Below are positions 7,165-16,322 of a stretch of DNA of 64,000 nucleotides, one piece after another. Position 1 is the first letter of the stretch. Every line of letters begins with the position of its first letter. The position numbers and the translations under genes are program-made. Location of the stretch: assembly GCA_013112685.1 (NCBI GenBank), contig JABFGC010000002.1, positions 506,902-570,901 on the forward strand, given 5' to 3'. The notes below the pieces were generated by a model that saw only the letters and a list, made by a program, of their open reading frames with translations, did not search any database and was not told the DNA's origin. Origin of the DNA: Chloroflexota bacterium (GTDB lineage Bacteria > Chloroflexota > Anaerolineae > Anaerolineales > Villigracilaceae).

Positions 7165-9692
7165 TCAACTCAATCCATACTGGCTGGGGTGCGGGAGTTT
7201 GACGCCGGAGACGCCGATCTCCCAGAGGGTGTTGAATGCGGCTTCGCGCAGTTCCGGCTCGTCCATGTACATCGCTTCGTAGATGCGCGAGATCACGCCT
7301 TCGCTCGGCATGAATTTCAGGTAGGGCAGGGCGGCGAGCCGACCATCGGGGTCTTCGGCTTTCAAGGCAAGCAGGAGGATTTCGGTCGCCGGGACACCGG
7401 GGGATACGCCCATCCCTTGTTTTGCGGCGAACTCGACCAGCCAGGGCGATTCGTGCGGCGCTTTGAGTTTGCCGGGCGCAAGCGCGTCCATGTGCGCCTT
7501 TGCGTCCAGCACTTCGGTGGCGGCGGTTCGGACGATCCACTGGTCGTCTTCGAGTTGCGCTTTTTTCACCAGTTCCATCGCCCACGGTTCGTGGATTCGT
7601 CCGAGCCCATACACCGCCGCGCGGCGCAGGAGGATGTCGTTCAAGATGATGCCGTCCTTCAACATGGCGTGACCTTCTGTCGGATCGTTTGCAAGCGCTT
7701 CTCCGGCGGCGCGGCGGATCTCCTCATCCCCGCTGAGCAAGGTATGGGCGACGATTTCGAGCGCTTCGGTCGTGCCGATGGCGACCAGCGCCATGCAGGC
7801 GGCGCGGCGGACGCTCAGGCTTGGCGCGCTCAACGCGCCTTTCAAGGTGTTTATCGCTTTCGTGTCGCGGATCGCGCCCGAACCGAGGACGGAAAGATGC
7901 ACCAGTTCAAAAGACATGGTGGCGGCGAACTGACGGAACAGGGTTGCGGCGGCTGGGTCGTTGCTGTAGGCAAATGCCGCCATCGCCTGTCCGCGCAGGC
8001 TGAGGGGGATGCCTTCCATTTGCAGGATGCCCGCCAGCGCGCTGAAGATCTTTCCGCGCCGGGGAGCATTTTTAGGCGCATCCCTCAGCCAGCGGGCGGC
8101 GGTAAACAACGGACGTTGCATGGGCAGGCGCGAATATTCCGGGAGGGCTTGCACCAGTTTGCTGGCGTCGCCGTGCACGGCGAAGTACCGCATGGCAAGA
8201 TATTTCCCCGACCAATCGCGCTGGTCGAGCAGGATTTCTTCCGCGCTGTAGTTCGTCAGCGCCTGACCGGCGAGATAACCGGCGAAAACGGGATGCAGGA
8301 ACCGCATCCGGTTGTTCGGGTAGGAAACGAGCAATCCGCTGGACGCCATTCTTCCCAGCAAACCGCTCGTCGGCGTGGAAACCTTTTCGACCTTTTTCTT
8401 CCCCTTTTTGGGCTTGGTCTCTTCCTTTGTTTCTTCTTCAACGCCTTCGCCCTCAGCCAGATCCTCTGCAACCTCGAACGATTTGACCCAGGCGCGCGCC
8501 TTGCGCGGGTCGAACACGGGCTGTCCGCTGACGATGACCTGCATGGCGAGCGTTTCGAGCGCGGCAACCGGTGTGTTTACCGGCGCAACTCTGCGGATGT
8601 GCGTGGCGATTGCCTCCAATACGTGCGGACCGAGGCTGTCCCCGGCATACGCACCCCAGACCTTCAGGGTCAACTCAAGGGGAGATAAATTCACATTGTC
8701 AGCGCTCAGCCACGTGTTAAGCAGAAGCGGGTCCACCTGTTCAGGACCGGTCTGCGCCCAGGATTCCATCGCAACGGTTTGCGACCACAACTGTCCCCAT
8801 TTTTCGATGAACATCAGGTTGTCGCGCGCGGTCCATGCGCACAGGGCGAGCGGCGCAAAGCCCAGCGGAATCAATCCGTTCAGGTATTCCGGCGCGCCCG
8901 TGGTGACGATGCGCGTCTTGGGGTAGGTTTGCAAGAGCAGTTTGAAGTAATCGGTAACGACCTGCTGTTCGTCGGGGGTGGTTTCGTCGTAGCCGTCCAC
9001 CAGCAGGAGGGCGTTTTCGCTCTTGAACGTATTTTGAATGAAACTTGTGAGGCGTCCGTAATCGAATGCGCCCACATGCCCGGCGGCGGATTCGATCAGC
9101 GGATTGAGCGCGTTCTTTACATCCTTGACCGGCAGATTCAGATCGGCGACGTGGACGAGAAACGGCACCGCCTCCTTCATCACCCCAAGACTCTCGCTTC
9201 GATTCGACGCCAGACTTGCGAGGTGAGCCAGAGCCACCGTCTTCCCGACGCCGGGTTGACCGATAATGACGATGTTGGCATTGCCGGAGATTGCCTGCGG
9301 CAGCGTGAGCGTCTGCGGTTTGTAGATGGCGGCGATCTCAGGCCAGGTGGGCAGGTAGGGCAGTGTCTGTGTGACGACGTCTTCTGAACTTGGGCGGCGT
9401 GCCGGGTTCCACTTTGGGAGGCGGCGCAAGGAGCAACGGTTCGAGGATGATTTCGTCCAGCGCAAAAAGCGGCGCGGCGAGATGCATACCCTGCGCACGG
9501 CGGAGCGTGGCGCGGCGGTGATTCTCCTCCACTGTGTTGGTCCCTGCGGCTTTGGGCGGCTTCGCGCTGTTCGCGCCAGTTCTCGCGCAGTTCGTTCCAG
9601 AGCGGACGGGCGCGCGTGACGATGACCCAAATGACGATCCCGGCGGCGAAACCGACGAAGAAAGAGAACGGGTCAATGGCGAAGGAAAACAT
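7165..9692 (-). CDS. Membrane-anchored NACHT-type NTPase with C-terminal HEAT repeats (two frameshifts)
   Basis: An N-terminal hydrophobic segment (FFVGFAAGIVIWVIVT, residues about 11-26) is followed by a charged linker. Then come Walker A GQPGVGKT and Walker B LLLVDGYDETTPDEQ, whose acidic pattern is NACHT-like. The C-terminal third consists of HEAT-type helices such as SVRRAACMALVAIGTTEAL, EEIRRAAGEALA and LRRAAVYGLGRI. An acidic/lysine-rich insert (EGEGVEEETKEETKPKKGKKK) lies mid-protein. One-base insertions near 9542-9544 (GGG) and 9385-9390 break the frame; corrected length is about 841 residues. It starts 6 bp after the zinc-ribbon gene and ends 2 bp before the amidohydrolase. A signalling or scaffold ATPase is likely; no specific function is known to me. 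Confidence 0.75.
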
Positions 9693-9698
9693 GATGGA

Positions 9699-10400
9699 TC
9701 AGTTGGCGAAAAGAATACGCCCGCAGGACGGGCAGTGAATCAACGCTTTTTGCGAGCGGGCGTTCTGCTGGACCGCCGCGTTGATGGTTGTGCCGCAGGC
9801 GGCGCAGGCGTCGTCTTCCACTTCGGCTACGGCGAGACCGCGCTTCTGGCGGCGGAGGTCTTCGTACACGTGCAGGAGGTCGCTGGGGATGGGCGTCAGC
9901 GCGGCTTCGCGTTCCTCTGCCAGGCTTTCCAGTTGCTTGATGAATGAAGTCTGTTCCTCGATGAGTTTTCCGTGTTCGCTTCCCAGCCGCGATTGGACGA
10001 TTTCGAGTTCGGCTTTTGCGTTTTGAAATTCAGCCGCGGCGGTCTCCGCGTTGAGCATCGCTTCCAGTTGGCGTTCCTCCAGCGCGGCGAGGTGCTTCTT
10101 CAGCGATTCGACATCCTTTTGCAATTCCTGGAGTTCCTTGGGGTTCTTTACGTTTCCACCATACAGGCTGGATTCAGCCTGCTCGATTTTGATTTTTTGC
10201 GCTTCCACTTCGGTCTCTGCGAATTTGAGGTCGTGCAAGGCGTGGTGATGATTTCGCTGGGCGTCTTCCAAGCGGGTGAGCGCCGCCTTCAGTTCGGCGT
10301 CGTTTTCCAGCGTCTTGCGGATGGCATCCAGACGAACCTGCGCGCGATCAATCTGCTTGTCCACTTGCTGAAGCCGGTACAGACCGAGTGAAGCGCTCAT
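9699..10400 (-). CDS. C4-type zinc-ribbon coiled-coil protein (COG1579 family)
   Basis: 233 residues: a long heptad-rich coiled coil (residues about 10-180) with the conserved hairpin tip YGGNVKNPKELQ, then a C-terminal zinc ribbon with CAACG and CPSCG. This is the standard layout of the COG1579/CT398-like family, proposed to act as a nucleic-acid-binding or assembly factor of unclear function. It is the first gene of the long minus-strand cluster. A TATAAT box lies only 7 bp before its ATG. Confidence 0.88.
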   Translation of the reverse strand: MSASLGLYRLQQVDKQIDRAQVRLDAIRKTLENDAELKAALTRLEDAQRNHHHALHDLKFAETEVEAQKIKIEQAESSLYGGNVKNPKELQELQKDVESLKKHLAALEERQLEAMLNAETAAAEFQNAKAELEIVQSRLGSEHGKLIEEQTSFIKQLESLAEEREAALTPIPSDLLHVYEDLRRQKRGLAVAEVEDDACAACGTTINAAVQQNARSQKALIHCPSCGRILFAN

Positions 10401-10407
10401 GCCTCGA

Positions 10408-10413
10408 ATTATA
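10408..10413 (-). promoter_or_regulatory. -10 box 7 bp upstream of the zinc-ribbon gene ATG
   Basis: On the minus strand TATAAT is followed by seven bases and then ATG at 10400. No Shine-Dalgarno fits in this space, so the transcript would be leaderless or nearly so. No good -35 hexamer is visible. Confidence 0.55.
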
Positions 10414-10424
10414 TACGAAGAGTG

Positions 10425-10456
10425 AAAAAATAACCCGTTTTCGTTGGAAAACGGGT
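10425..10456 (-). terminator. Rho-independent terminator of the serine hydrolase gene
   Basis: ACCCGTTTTC (10433-10442) pairs perfectly with GAAAACGGGT (10447-10456), and the minus strand continues into six Ts (A run at 10425-10430). It begins 8 bp past the stop at 10464. Confidence 0.88.
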
Positions 10457-10463
10457 CGAGCGA

Positions 10464-11953
10464 TTATTGAGTCGAAACGTTGAAGTAGTTGTACACTGCC
10501 TGTGTCAGGTTGACGAAGAGGGGATTGGTAATATCCCAGATGTTTTGCACGGGATGATAGGTGTAGATGGAAAGGACGAAATTCCCGCCCGGCGAGTAGA
10601 CAATGCCGACATCGCTGGTGTCGTGCATGACGCCGTCGCGGGAGAGGACGTATCCGTGTTTGTGCGGCACGAGCGTTCCATCCGGCACGCCGCCCTGGAT
10701 GAGCGAGCCGAGTTTATCCTGCGCCATGAAGTCAATCAGCAACTGACAGGTCGCCGGGTTGACCTTATCCGGGAATGCGGCGATGAGCGCGCCGCCGCTG
10801 TTCTGGGCGCAATGATAAATATCCGCGAGCAGGGAGCCCATTTCCGCCGGCGTGGTTTGCGAGTACGGGTCGGGGTCGGCGAACACATCGGTCCGTGAAT
10901 TGCCGGGGGTGATGCGCCCAGGCAGAAGGTTCGGCGCGCCGAGGAAGAACATGCCGCCCAGGAAAGTGCTTTTCAAGCCGAGCGCCTCCATGTTTTGCGT
11001 GACGATGACCGGACCGTTGATCGGGTCAATCCGTTCGAGGATGAGGTCGGTGGCGGAGTTATCCGACCTGCCAAGCACGCGCGAGATGATGTCCGCCGTC
11101 TGCGAATCGAGGTTGCTCCCGCGGTTGATGAGGTAGGAAGCCACGATGGGAACTTTGATGGTGCTGGACGCGGTGAAGGCGATATCCGGCTCCGCCGTGA
11201 TTTCCTGTTTGTTGTTGATCGCAAAGTGAATTTCCTGCCCGGTCTGCAAGTCCATCATGTAGAAGCCGATCAGCCCGTCGAAATCCGAGGTGATGATGAT
11301 TTGCTTAAGGAGGATTTCCAGGTTGTCAATCGTCGGACGGGCGGCGGAACTGCGCGTGAAGGATAACGCCACCGAACGGTTGGTGGGCGAGCGCAGCGCA
11401 TCGGAGATGAGCAGGACGGCGCGCTCAAGGTCGAGAGTCCGCCCCGAGCGCCGGGCAGGAACGAGGTCCCGCCCGGAACCGGCTGTGCGGGCGCCGGTGG
11501 TTCGTCGTAACGCGAGGCGATCTCGTTCTGAAGGTATTCGCGCAGGCGATCCTCTGAAATGCTGGCGCTCAAAGGGATTTGGGTTTCGGGCGGGGTTCGG
11601 TTCCAAATGTAATCCCAAAAACCGCCCCAGAACGACCCGCCCGTGCGCGAGAGGTCTGCCGCGGCGAGCATGGTCTCGATGTCAATTTGAAAGCCGACTG
11701 TGCCCGGGTCAATGTGGATCCGGGCTTCTTCGTATCTTGCTTCGATGGGCGAGGTGTAAACTTCAAGCAGGCGTTGAGAGGCTTCGACTGGCGAAAGCCC
11801 GCCGACCGGCACGCCTGCAATGGTCATACCGGCAGGGTAATTATTTCTCTGGCGGCTGTAGGTGATCAGTGAAGTGATCGCCAGCACGAGCGCGGCGGTC
11901 AAAAACAGAATGGAAACACCCCGAAGGATGATGTTGGTATTGCGGTTTCTCAC
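10464..11953 (-). CDS. Class A beta-lactamase-like serine hydrolase with N-terminal VanW-type domain (one frameshift)
   Basis: GTG start with GGAGG upstream. Residues 1-32 hold a membrane anchor (GVSILFLTAALVLAITSLI), followed by a peptidoglycan-binding-like segment beginning GMTIAGVPVGGLSPVEA. The C-terminal half is a penicillin-binding/beta-lactamase fold with SxxK in ASSTIKVPIV, SDN in GRSDNSATDLI and a KxG-type PHKHGYV. A one-base deletion in the CCCC run at 11442-11445 shifts the frame; corrected length is about 496 residues. It probably acts outside the membrane on peptidoglycan or a related amide. True antibiotic hydrolysis is not implied. Confidence 0.82.
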
Positions 11954-12075
11954 GTTGGACTGCCTCCAGAATTATGACAATCATCACGGAAAAAGTATAA
12001 CATACCGAAACAGGGCGCTTGTGCTAGAATAAGTCAGCATTAATGATTTTCCACCTCACCGACAAGGATGCAATA

Positions 12076-13036
12076 ATGCTACGCTCTTTCCTCATCTATC
12101 TCTCCAAAGCCGCCTGGGCGCAAAACTTGATCATGAGTTGGGGATTTGCCTGGCGCGCCGCCTCCCGTTTCGTTGCAGGTACAACACTCGAAGACGCCCT
12201 GCGCGTCGTATGCGAACTGAACGCAAAGGGAATCAACGCCACGCTCGACCATCTCGGCGAACACACAAGCACACCCGAGGAAGCCCAGCAAGCCACCGAT
12301 GCCATCTTCACGACCCTCGACGCGCTGGGGGCGGATGCCGGTCTCAGAGGGAACGTTTCGATCAAATTGACCCAGATCGGGCTCGGCTTGGATGAAACCC
12401 TGTGCGCCGAAAACCTGGAGCGCATTCTCGCCCGCGCGCGTCAAAACCGGACCTTCATCCGCATCGACATCGAGGACACTCCCTACACCGACAAAACCAT
12501 CAACCTATATTACGCCATGCGTGAAAAGGGACACGAAAACGTCGGCATGGCGGTGCAGTCCTATTTGTACCGCGCCGAAGCCGACCTGCGCCGCATGATG
12601 CAGGACGGGACGCGCATCCGCCCTGGTCAAGGGCGCCTACCGCGAACCGCCGGATAAAGCCTTCCCCAAAAAAGCGGATGTGGACGCAAACTTCGACCTG
12701 CTCACAAAAATCCTGATAGACACGTCGCTCGCGCTCAATTCCAGCATCAGCGCGGACGGGCGCACGCCGCCCATCCCCGCGATTGCCACGCACGACGAGA
12801 AGCGCATCGCCTTCGCAAAGAGTTACGCCGAAAAAGCGGGTCTGCCCAAAACGGGTCTCGAATTCCAAATGCTGTATGGCATCCGCCGCGACTTGCAGGA
12901 GCAACTCGTAAAGGAAGGCTACCCCGTGCGCGTATACGTCCCCTTTGGCACGCACTGGTATCCGTACTACATACGGCGACTCGCCGAACGTCCCGCCAAC
13001 ATCTGGTTCTTCGTCTCGAATTTCTTCAAGGGATAG
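12076..13036 (+). CDS. Proline dehydrogenase (one frameshift)
   Basis: A monofunctional FAD-dependent PRODH barrel that oxidises proline to pyrroline-5-carboxylate. The ATG at 12076 is preceded by AAGGA at good spacing. Segments seen are INATLDHLGEHTSTPEEA, GNVSIKLTQIGLGLD, RIDIEDTPYTDKTI and, after the break, LVKGAYREPPDKAF, IATHDEKRI, FQMLYGIRRDLQ and the C-terminal YVPFGTHWYPYYIRRLAERP with the conserved substrate-binding arginines. One extra C near 12621 (CGCCCTGG) disrupts the frame; the corrected protein is about 319 residues. A TAGAAT box lies near 12026. Confidence 0.9.
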
Positions 13037-13041
13037 AAGCA

Positions 13042-13078
13042 AGACTTCGGGAGTCTGCCAAACTTCCGAAGTCTTTTT
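13042..13078 (+). terminator. Terminator of the proline dehydrogenase gene
   Basis: AGACTTCGG (13042-13050) pairs with CCGAAGTCT (13066-13074), followed by a T run. It begins five bases after the stop codon. Confidence 0.8.
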
Positions 13079-13088
13079 GTCCGATGAT

Positions 13089-13400
13089 TTACGATTCGGA
13101 TTCGGGGAACAAAACCGACCCACTACCCCCAGCCCCCGCCAGCAGATCCAGCCCGCTTCTGGACGGTCTTTGACATGGTTCTGCTTCGAAGAGTTTTGCC
13201 AACCCTGAAGCGGACGGTGAAAAATACGCCACCACCTCGCAGTGCAGGCGTCCCTCGGACTCATGCCGCGTGAAGACCGCCATATCCGCTGGCTCGCCCG
13301 CAGATTTGAACGCATCCCAAAACGCCGCGCGGATTTCCTCCGACGGCTCATTCGCCGTCATGCCATCGCCGAGGGGAAGGGAGTACCATGCAGGCGTCAT
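13089..13400 (-). CDS. Small uncharacterised protein, translationally coupled to a GNAT gene
   Basis: 103 residues starting MTPAWYSLPLGDG. The ATG overlaps the GNAT stop by 4 bp (13397-13400), which argues it is real. The middle part (AVFTRHESEGRLHCEVVAYFSP, about residues 41-62) looks like a beta-strand pair, and CQRPSRSGLDLLAG resembles a conserved tail. I do not recognise the family. The glycine-rich end (AGAGGSGSVLF) may be out of frame given the indel rate of this sequence. Confidence 0.55.
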   Translation of the reverse strand: MTPAWYSLPLGDGMTANEPSEEIRAAFWDAFKSAGEPADMAVFTRHESEGRLHCEVVAYFSPSASGLAKLFEAEPCQRPSRSGLDLLAGAGGSGSVLFPESES

Positions 13401-13897
13401 GCTCTCATCTCACGGTTATCGAACGAAAACGCCGGACCTTTCCAATCGTCGGTATCGAGCAGGGTCTCTTGATATTTCCCTTCGGTATAGCCGCCAATGA
13501 CTTTCTTCCAGAACGCCTTGGCGGGTGTGTTATTTTCGATCACGCGCACTTCCCATTTGGCGGGCAGGCGGTTGAATACTTCCACAGCGACCCGTTTCCC
13601 GACGCCTCTGCGGCGGTATTTCCGCATGACGAAGAACTCCGTAATGGATCGTTCATTCCCTTCGATGTACGTTTCGTTATCCACCAGCACGAAACCCGCC
13701 AGTTTTTCGTCCACAGTAACAAGAAAGGCGGCATGGGTCGGCTCGAACCAGAAATAGTCCAGATTGCCATACCCGAATTGACCGTGTTCGTCCAGGTCGC
13801 TGTCCTCGAACTCGGAAAAATCGTAGGCATACAACTCCATCATCCGGCGGATGAGGATGCGGTCTGACCGTGACGGAGTCCGTAATTCAATTTTCAT
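13397..13897 (-). CDS. GNAT-family N-acetyltransferase
   Basis: 166 residues from the ATG at 13897, chosen because AAAGGTG sits 7 bp upstream. The acetyl-CoA-binding motif is clear: FFVMRKYRRRGVGKRVAVEVFN (motif A, R/Q-x-x-G-x-G/A type), preceded by AGFVLVDNETYIEGNERSI and followed by VIENNTPAKAFWKKVIGGY. The substrate cannot be predicted. It overlaps the next small gene by four bases. Confidence 0.85.
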   Translation of the reverse strand: MKIELRTPSRSDRILIRRMMELYAYDFSEFEDSDLDEHGQFGYGNLDYFWFEPTHAAFLVTVDEKLAGFVLVDNETYIEGNERSITEFFVMRKYRRRGVGKRVAVEVFNRLPAKWEVRVIENNTPAKAFWKKVIGGYTEGKYQETLLDTDDWKGPAFSFDNREMRA

Positions 13898-13997
13898 GGA
13901 TTCACCTTTGAAGGTTGTATTTTGCCCAAAAGCCTTATGCCCCCTCCGATAGGAGAGAAGTTTTCGCATGGCTCGCCAGCGCCGGTTTGATGGGGAA

Positions 13998-14576
13998 TCA
14001 CCGTATGCTGTACAACATTTCCAGAAATTCTCCGCCCATCTTATCAAACGCAGCTGGCGCGAGGAACTCGAACACGCCCAATCCCGCTGCGCCCAAGCCG
14101 ATGAGCGTCAGAATCAGTCCCGGCAAAAGGCGGGAAAATAACAGGTTTAGAATTACCATCCAGCGCGGACCCTGCCGGTATTCCCGCGAGCCAGAGATGG
14201 AAATAACCGCCTGCATCAGGCAAAGCGCGCCGAACAGGATCAATGCCAGCCCGGGACGTCGCACAAAATATAGGACGATCTCCCCGCCATTGTTCATATA
14301 CATCGCCGCTGTTACGCCGAGAAGAAAAAAACCGATCAGGTTGAACTGAATCCCCTGCATGATCGCCGCCAAACCCGTGTAGGTCTGGCTCGTTCCCCGA
14401 TACCTGCTGCCGATAACGATATGCCGCTTAATGATGGCTTCCCAGCCAATCGCAATCGCCGCGAAAGCAAAGCACACGATACCGGCGTACATCACCATCG
14501 GCATGGACAGCCAATTCCCGCCCAATGCCAGCAGAAGTCCGAGCAATCCTAAAACGATTTGAATGGTTGTCCACAT
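13998..14576 (-). CDS. Small polytopic membrane protein of unknown function
   Basis: About 192 residues from an ATG at 14576 with GAGG upstream. At least four hydrophobic helices are visible: IVLGLLGLLLALGGNWL, MYAGIVCFAFAAIAIGW, FNLIGFFLLGVTAAMYM, LALILFGALCLMQAVI, and near the C-terminus LLPGLILTLIGLGAAGLGVF. No catalytic motif is recognised. It lies upstream of the GNAT gene on the same strand with about 100 bp between. Confidence 0.7.
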   Translation of the reverse strand: MWTTIQIVLGLLGLLLALGGNWLSMPMVMYAGIVCFAFAAIAIGWEAIIKRHIVIGSRYRGTSQTYTGLAAIMQGIQFNLIGFFLLGVTAAMYMNNGGEIVLYFVRRPGLALILFGALCLMQAVISISGSREYRQGPRWMVILNLLFSRLLPGLILTLIGLGAAGLGVFEFLAPAAFDKMGGEFLEMLYSIR

Positions 14577-14660
14577 TGCAAACCTCGTCAAGCCAGGCAC
14601 GGCGAACCGGACCAAGCATTGTGGTTATTCATGATTTGGTAATTCTACTCTCGTTTCCAG

Positions 14661-15413
14661 TTATCTATGCGGCGAAAACTTGTACTTCAAGACCCGGAAA
14701 ATAAACAGCGGATTTCCCACTAAATACCTTTTATAAAGCCTGACAGGCTCACTCAGGAGTCGAAACAACCATTCCATTCGTATTTTGCGCATCCAGACTG
14801 GCGCGCGTTTGATTTTCCCGGAATGAAAGTCAAAAAACGCGCCAAGCCCCATCGCAATTTTTACATTCAAGTGCTCCAAATTCTGGTCAATCCACAACTC
14901 CTGGTCTGGAACACCGAGGCAGACAAACAGAATATCCGCCCCGGAATCGTTGATATCCTTGATAATCTTTTCGCACTTTCGCTTGTCAAAGTAACCGTGA
15001 AAACAACCGGCTACATTGAGGCTGGCAATTTGATATCCCAGAAGATTTTTTGCTTTTTCTGCGATTCCCATTTCTGCTCCCAGGAAAAAGACGCTGTATT
15101 TTTTACCCGCCGCCCATTTCAACAATGAAAGACCGAAATCCGTTCCATTAAGGTTGGTGAGACCCTTCCCGTAAATAAGAGCGCTGGCGATCCAAACGCC
15201 GAGTCCGTCCGCGAAATTAATATCCGTTTTTCGCAGGACGTTTAAGTATTCCCTATTTTTGGCGGCTGTGTTTATCGCATGCGCATTGACAAAGGCGATC
15301 CGAACAGGGCGGCTTTTCTTCAAACAACTTTCGATAATGGCGAACGCCGTCGGTTCATCAGGGATATTGTCTATTGGCACCTTGCAGATATACAATCTAC
15401 AGTTCGTCATCAT
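14661..15413 (-). CDS. WecG/TagA/CpsF-family glycosyltransferase
   Basis: The family transfers an N-acetylhexosamine or mannosaminuronic-type sugar onto lipid-linked precursors of surface polysaccharides. Family hallmarks are RIAFVNAHAINTAAKNREY, INFADGLGVWIASALIYGKG, LNGTDF, YSVFFLGAEMGIAEKA, LFVCLGVPDQELWI and AMGLGAFFDFHSGKIKRAP. I placed the start at the tandem ATGs at 15413/15410; a TTG at 15473 would add 20 residues without conservation. The gene is AT-richer than its surroundings. It follows a sugar transferase gene, so both belong to an exopolysaccharide pathway. Confidence 0.9.
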   Translation of the reverse strand: MMTNCRLYICKVPIDNIPDEPTAFAIIESCLKKSRPVRIAFVNAHAINTAAKNREYLNVLRKTDINFADGLGVWIASALIYGKGLTNLNGTDFGLSLLKWAAGKKYSVFFLGAEMGIAEKAKNLLGYQIASLNVAGCFHGYFDKRKCEKIIKDINDSGADILFVCLGVPDQELWIDQNLEHLNVKIAMGLGAFFDFHSGKIKRAPVWMRKIRMEWLFRLLSEPVRLYKRYLVGNPLFIFRVLKYKFSPHR

Positions 15414-15561
15414 GGACCTGTCCGAGAATTTTCTGCCCGTACCCGGCAAAACCGTGAAAATGGTTCTCAACAAACCCGACGCCTTCGGGCTGGCAATCCC
15501 GTTGCCAGTCGTCTTTGATTCCTATTCTTGTCGTAACGATAAAGATTCGCACCCCAAATTT

Positions 15562-16125
15562 TTATACACCCTGTTGCTTTAATAAATATATGCAGGTTGA
15601 GAACAAAATCTCAAGATCGAGCCTCAAAGAAGACTGCCTCAAGTACTTTATGTCCAACTGGATGTAATCCATATCGTTTGCGTCGTACTTTCTTTTTAAC
15701 TGCCACAACCCGGTAATCCCCGGTCTTATCGTGTGTCTTTGGGCAAATTCGTCCTTATTCAGGTGAAGAAGTTCCCTGCGCAAAAAGGGCCTTGGTCCGA
15801 TAAAGTTCATATCGCCTTTGATGATATTGAAAATCTGAGGCAACTCATCCAACCCACTCCTCCTTAGGAACGATCCGTATGGAATGGATACCTTCCTTAG
15901 TACGCTCTCATCCTTGCAGATCGGTAGGGTCACATCCGCTTTTAGTGTGCGGAATTTAATCAGGGCAAATTCCCTGCCTTCCCTTCCGATGCGTTTTTGA
16001 ATGAAAAACACCCTACCCTTCGTAGGTATCAACAAAAACAATGCAATAAATAAAATGAACAGTACTACTGGAATGAAAAATATGATCAGCAGGATCAACT
16101 CGAACAATTTTTTCCCTTTGTACAT
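15562..16125 (-). CDS. Bacterial sugar transferase (undecaprenyl-phosphate sugar phosphotransferase type)
   Basis: 187 residues: one N-terminal membrane segment (LILLIIFFIPVVLFILFIALFLLIP split over residues 10-34) and the cytosolic catalytic domain. Conserved motifs are FFIQKRIGREGREFALIKFRT, RRSGLDELPQIFNIIKGDMN, FIGPRPFL and RPGITGLWQL. This short form lacks the extra N-terminal helices of WbaP/PglC-long homologues and should start a lipid-linked oligosaccharide. It is the first gene of the AT-rich pair with the WecG-type transferase. The tail KQQGV is short but normal. Confidence 0.9.
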   Translation of the reverse strand: MYKGKKLFELILLIIFFIPVVLFILFIALFLLIPTKGRVFFIQKRIGREGREFALIKFRTLKADVTLPICKDESVLRKVSIPYGSFLRRSGLDELPQIFNIIKGDMNFIGPRPFLRRELLHLNKDEFAQRHTIRPGITGLWQLKRKYDANDMDYIQLDIKYLRQSSLRLDLEILFSTCIYLLKQQGV

Positions 16126-16322
16126 AGTCCAACCCCGGTTTTTCTTCCATTGTCCTTACCAACTATCCCGACAGTTGTTAGGCGCGTATGCGAAAACCTG
16201 CAAAGCCATTTTACAGAGAATTAGGTTCGTTTTCAATCTTTTAACGATAATTTCCAACTTGTATCGGTTTTATCCCATTATTCCCGGCGTATAAGCAGAT
16301 AAAGGGTTTTGGATTAAAATTA
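16126..16322. other. AT-rich non-coding gap upstream of the RHS fragments
   Basis: About 200 bp without a supportable gene. It separates the divergently read polysaccharide genes from the RHS fragments. I see no clear promoter or ribosome site in front of the first RHS fragment. Confidence 0.5.

Noticed and set aside
7189..8688. A 499-codon plus-strand frame
   Set aside because: Antisense shadow of the NACHT-HEAT gene in GC-rich DNA; no family signature.
7165..9692. Antiphage defence system around the NACHT gene
   Set aside because: Neighbours are cofactor and housekeeping genes with tight spacing; no nuclease, protease or TIR effector is fused or adjacent.
10464..11953. Antibiotic-resistance beta-lactamase
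   Set aside because: Motifs SxxK, SDN and KxG are shared with many wall enzymes. The added VanW-like domain and membrane anchor favour a wall or general hydrolase.
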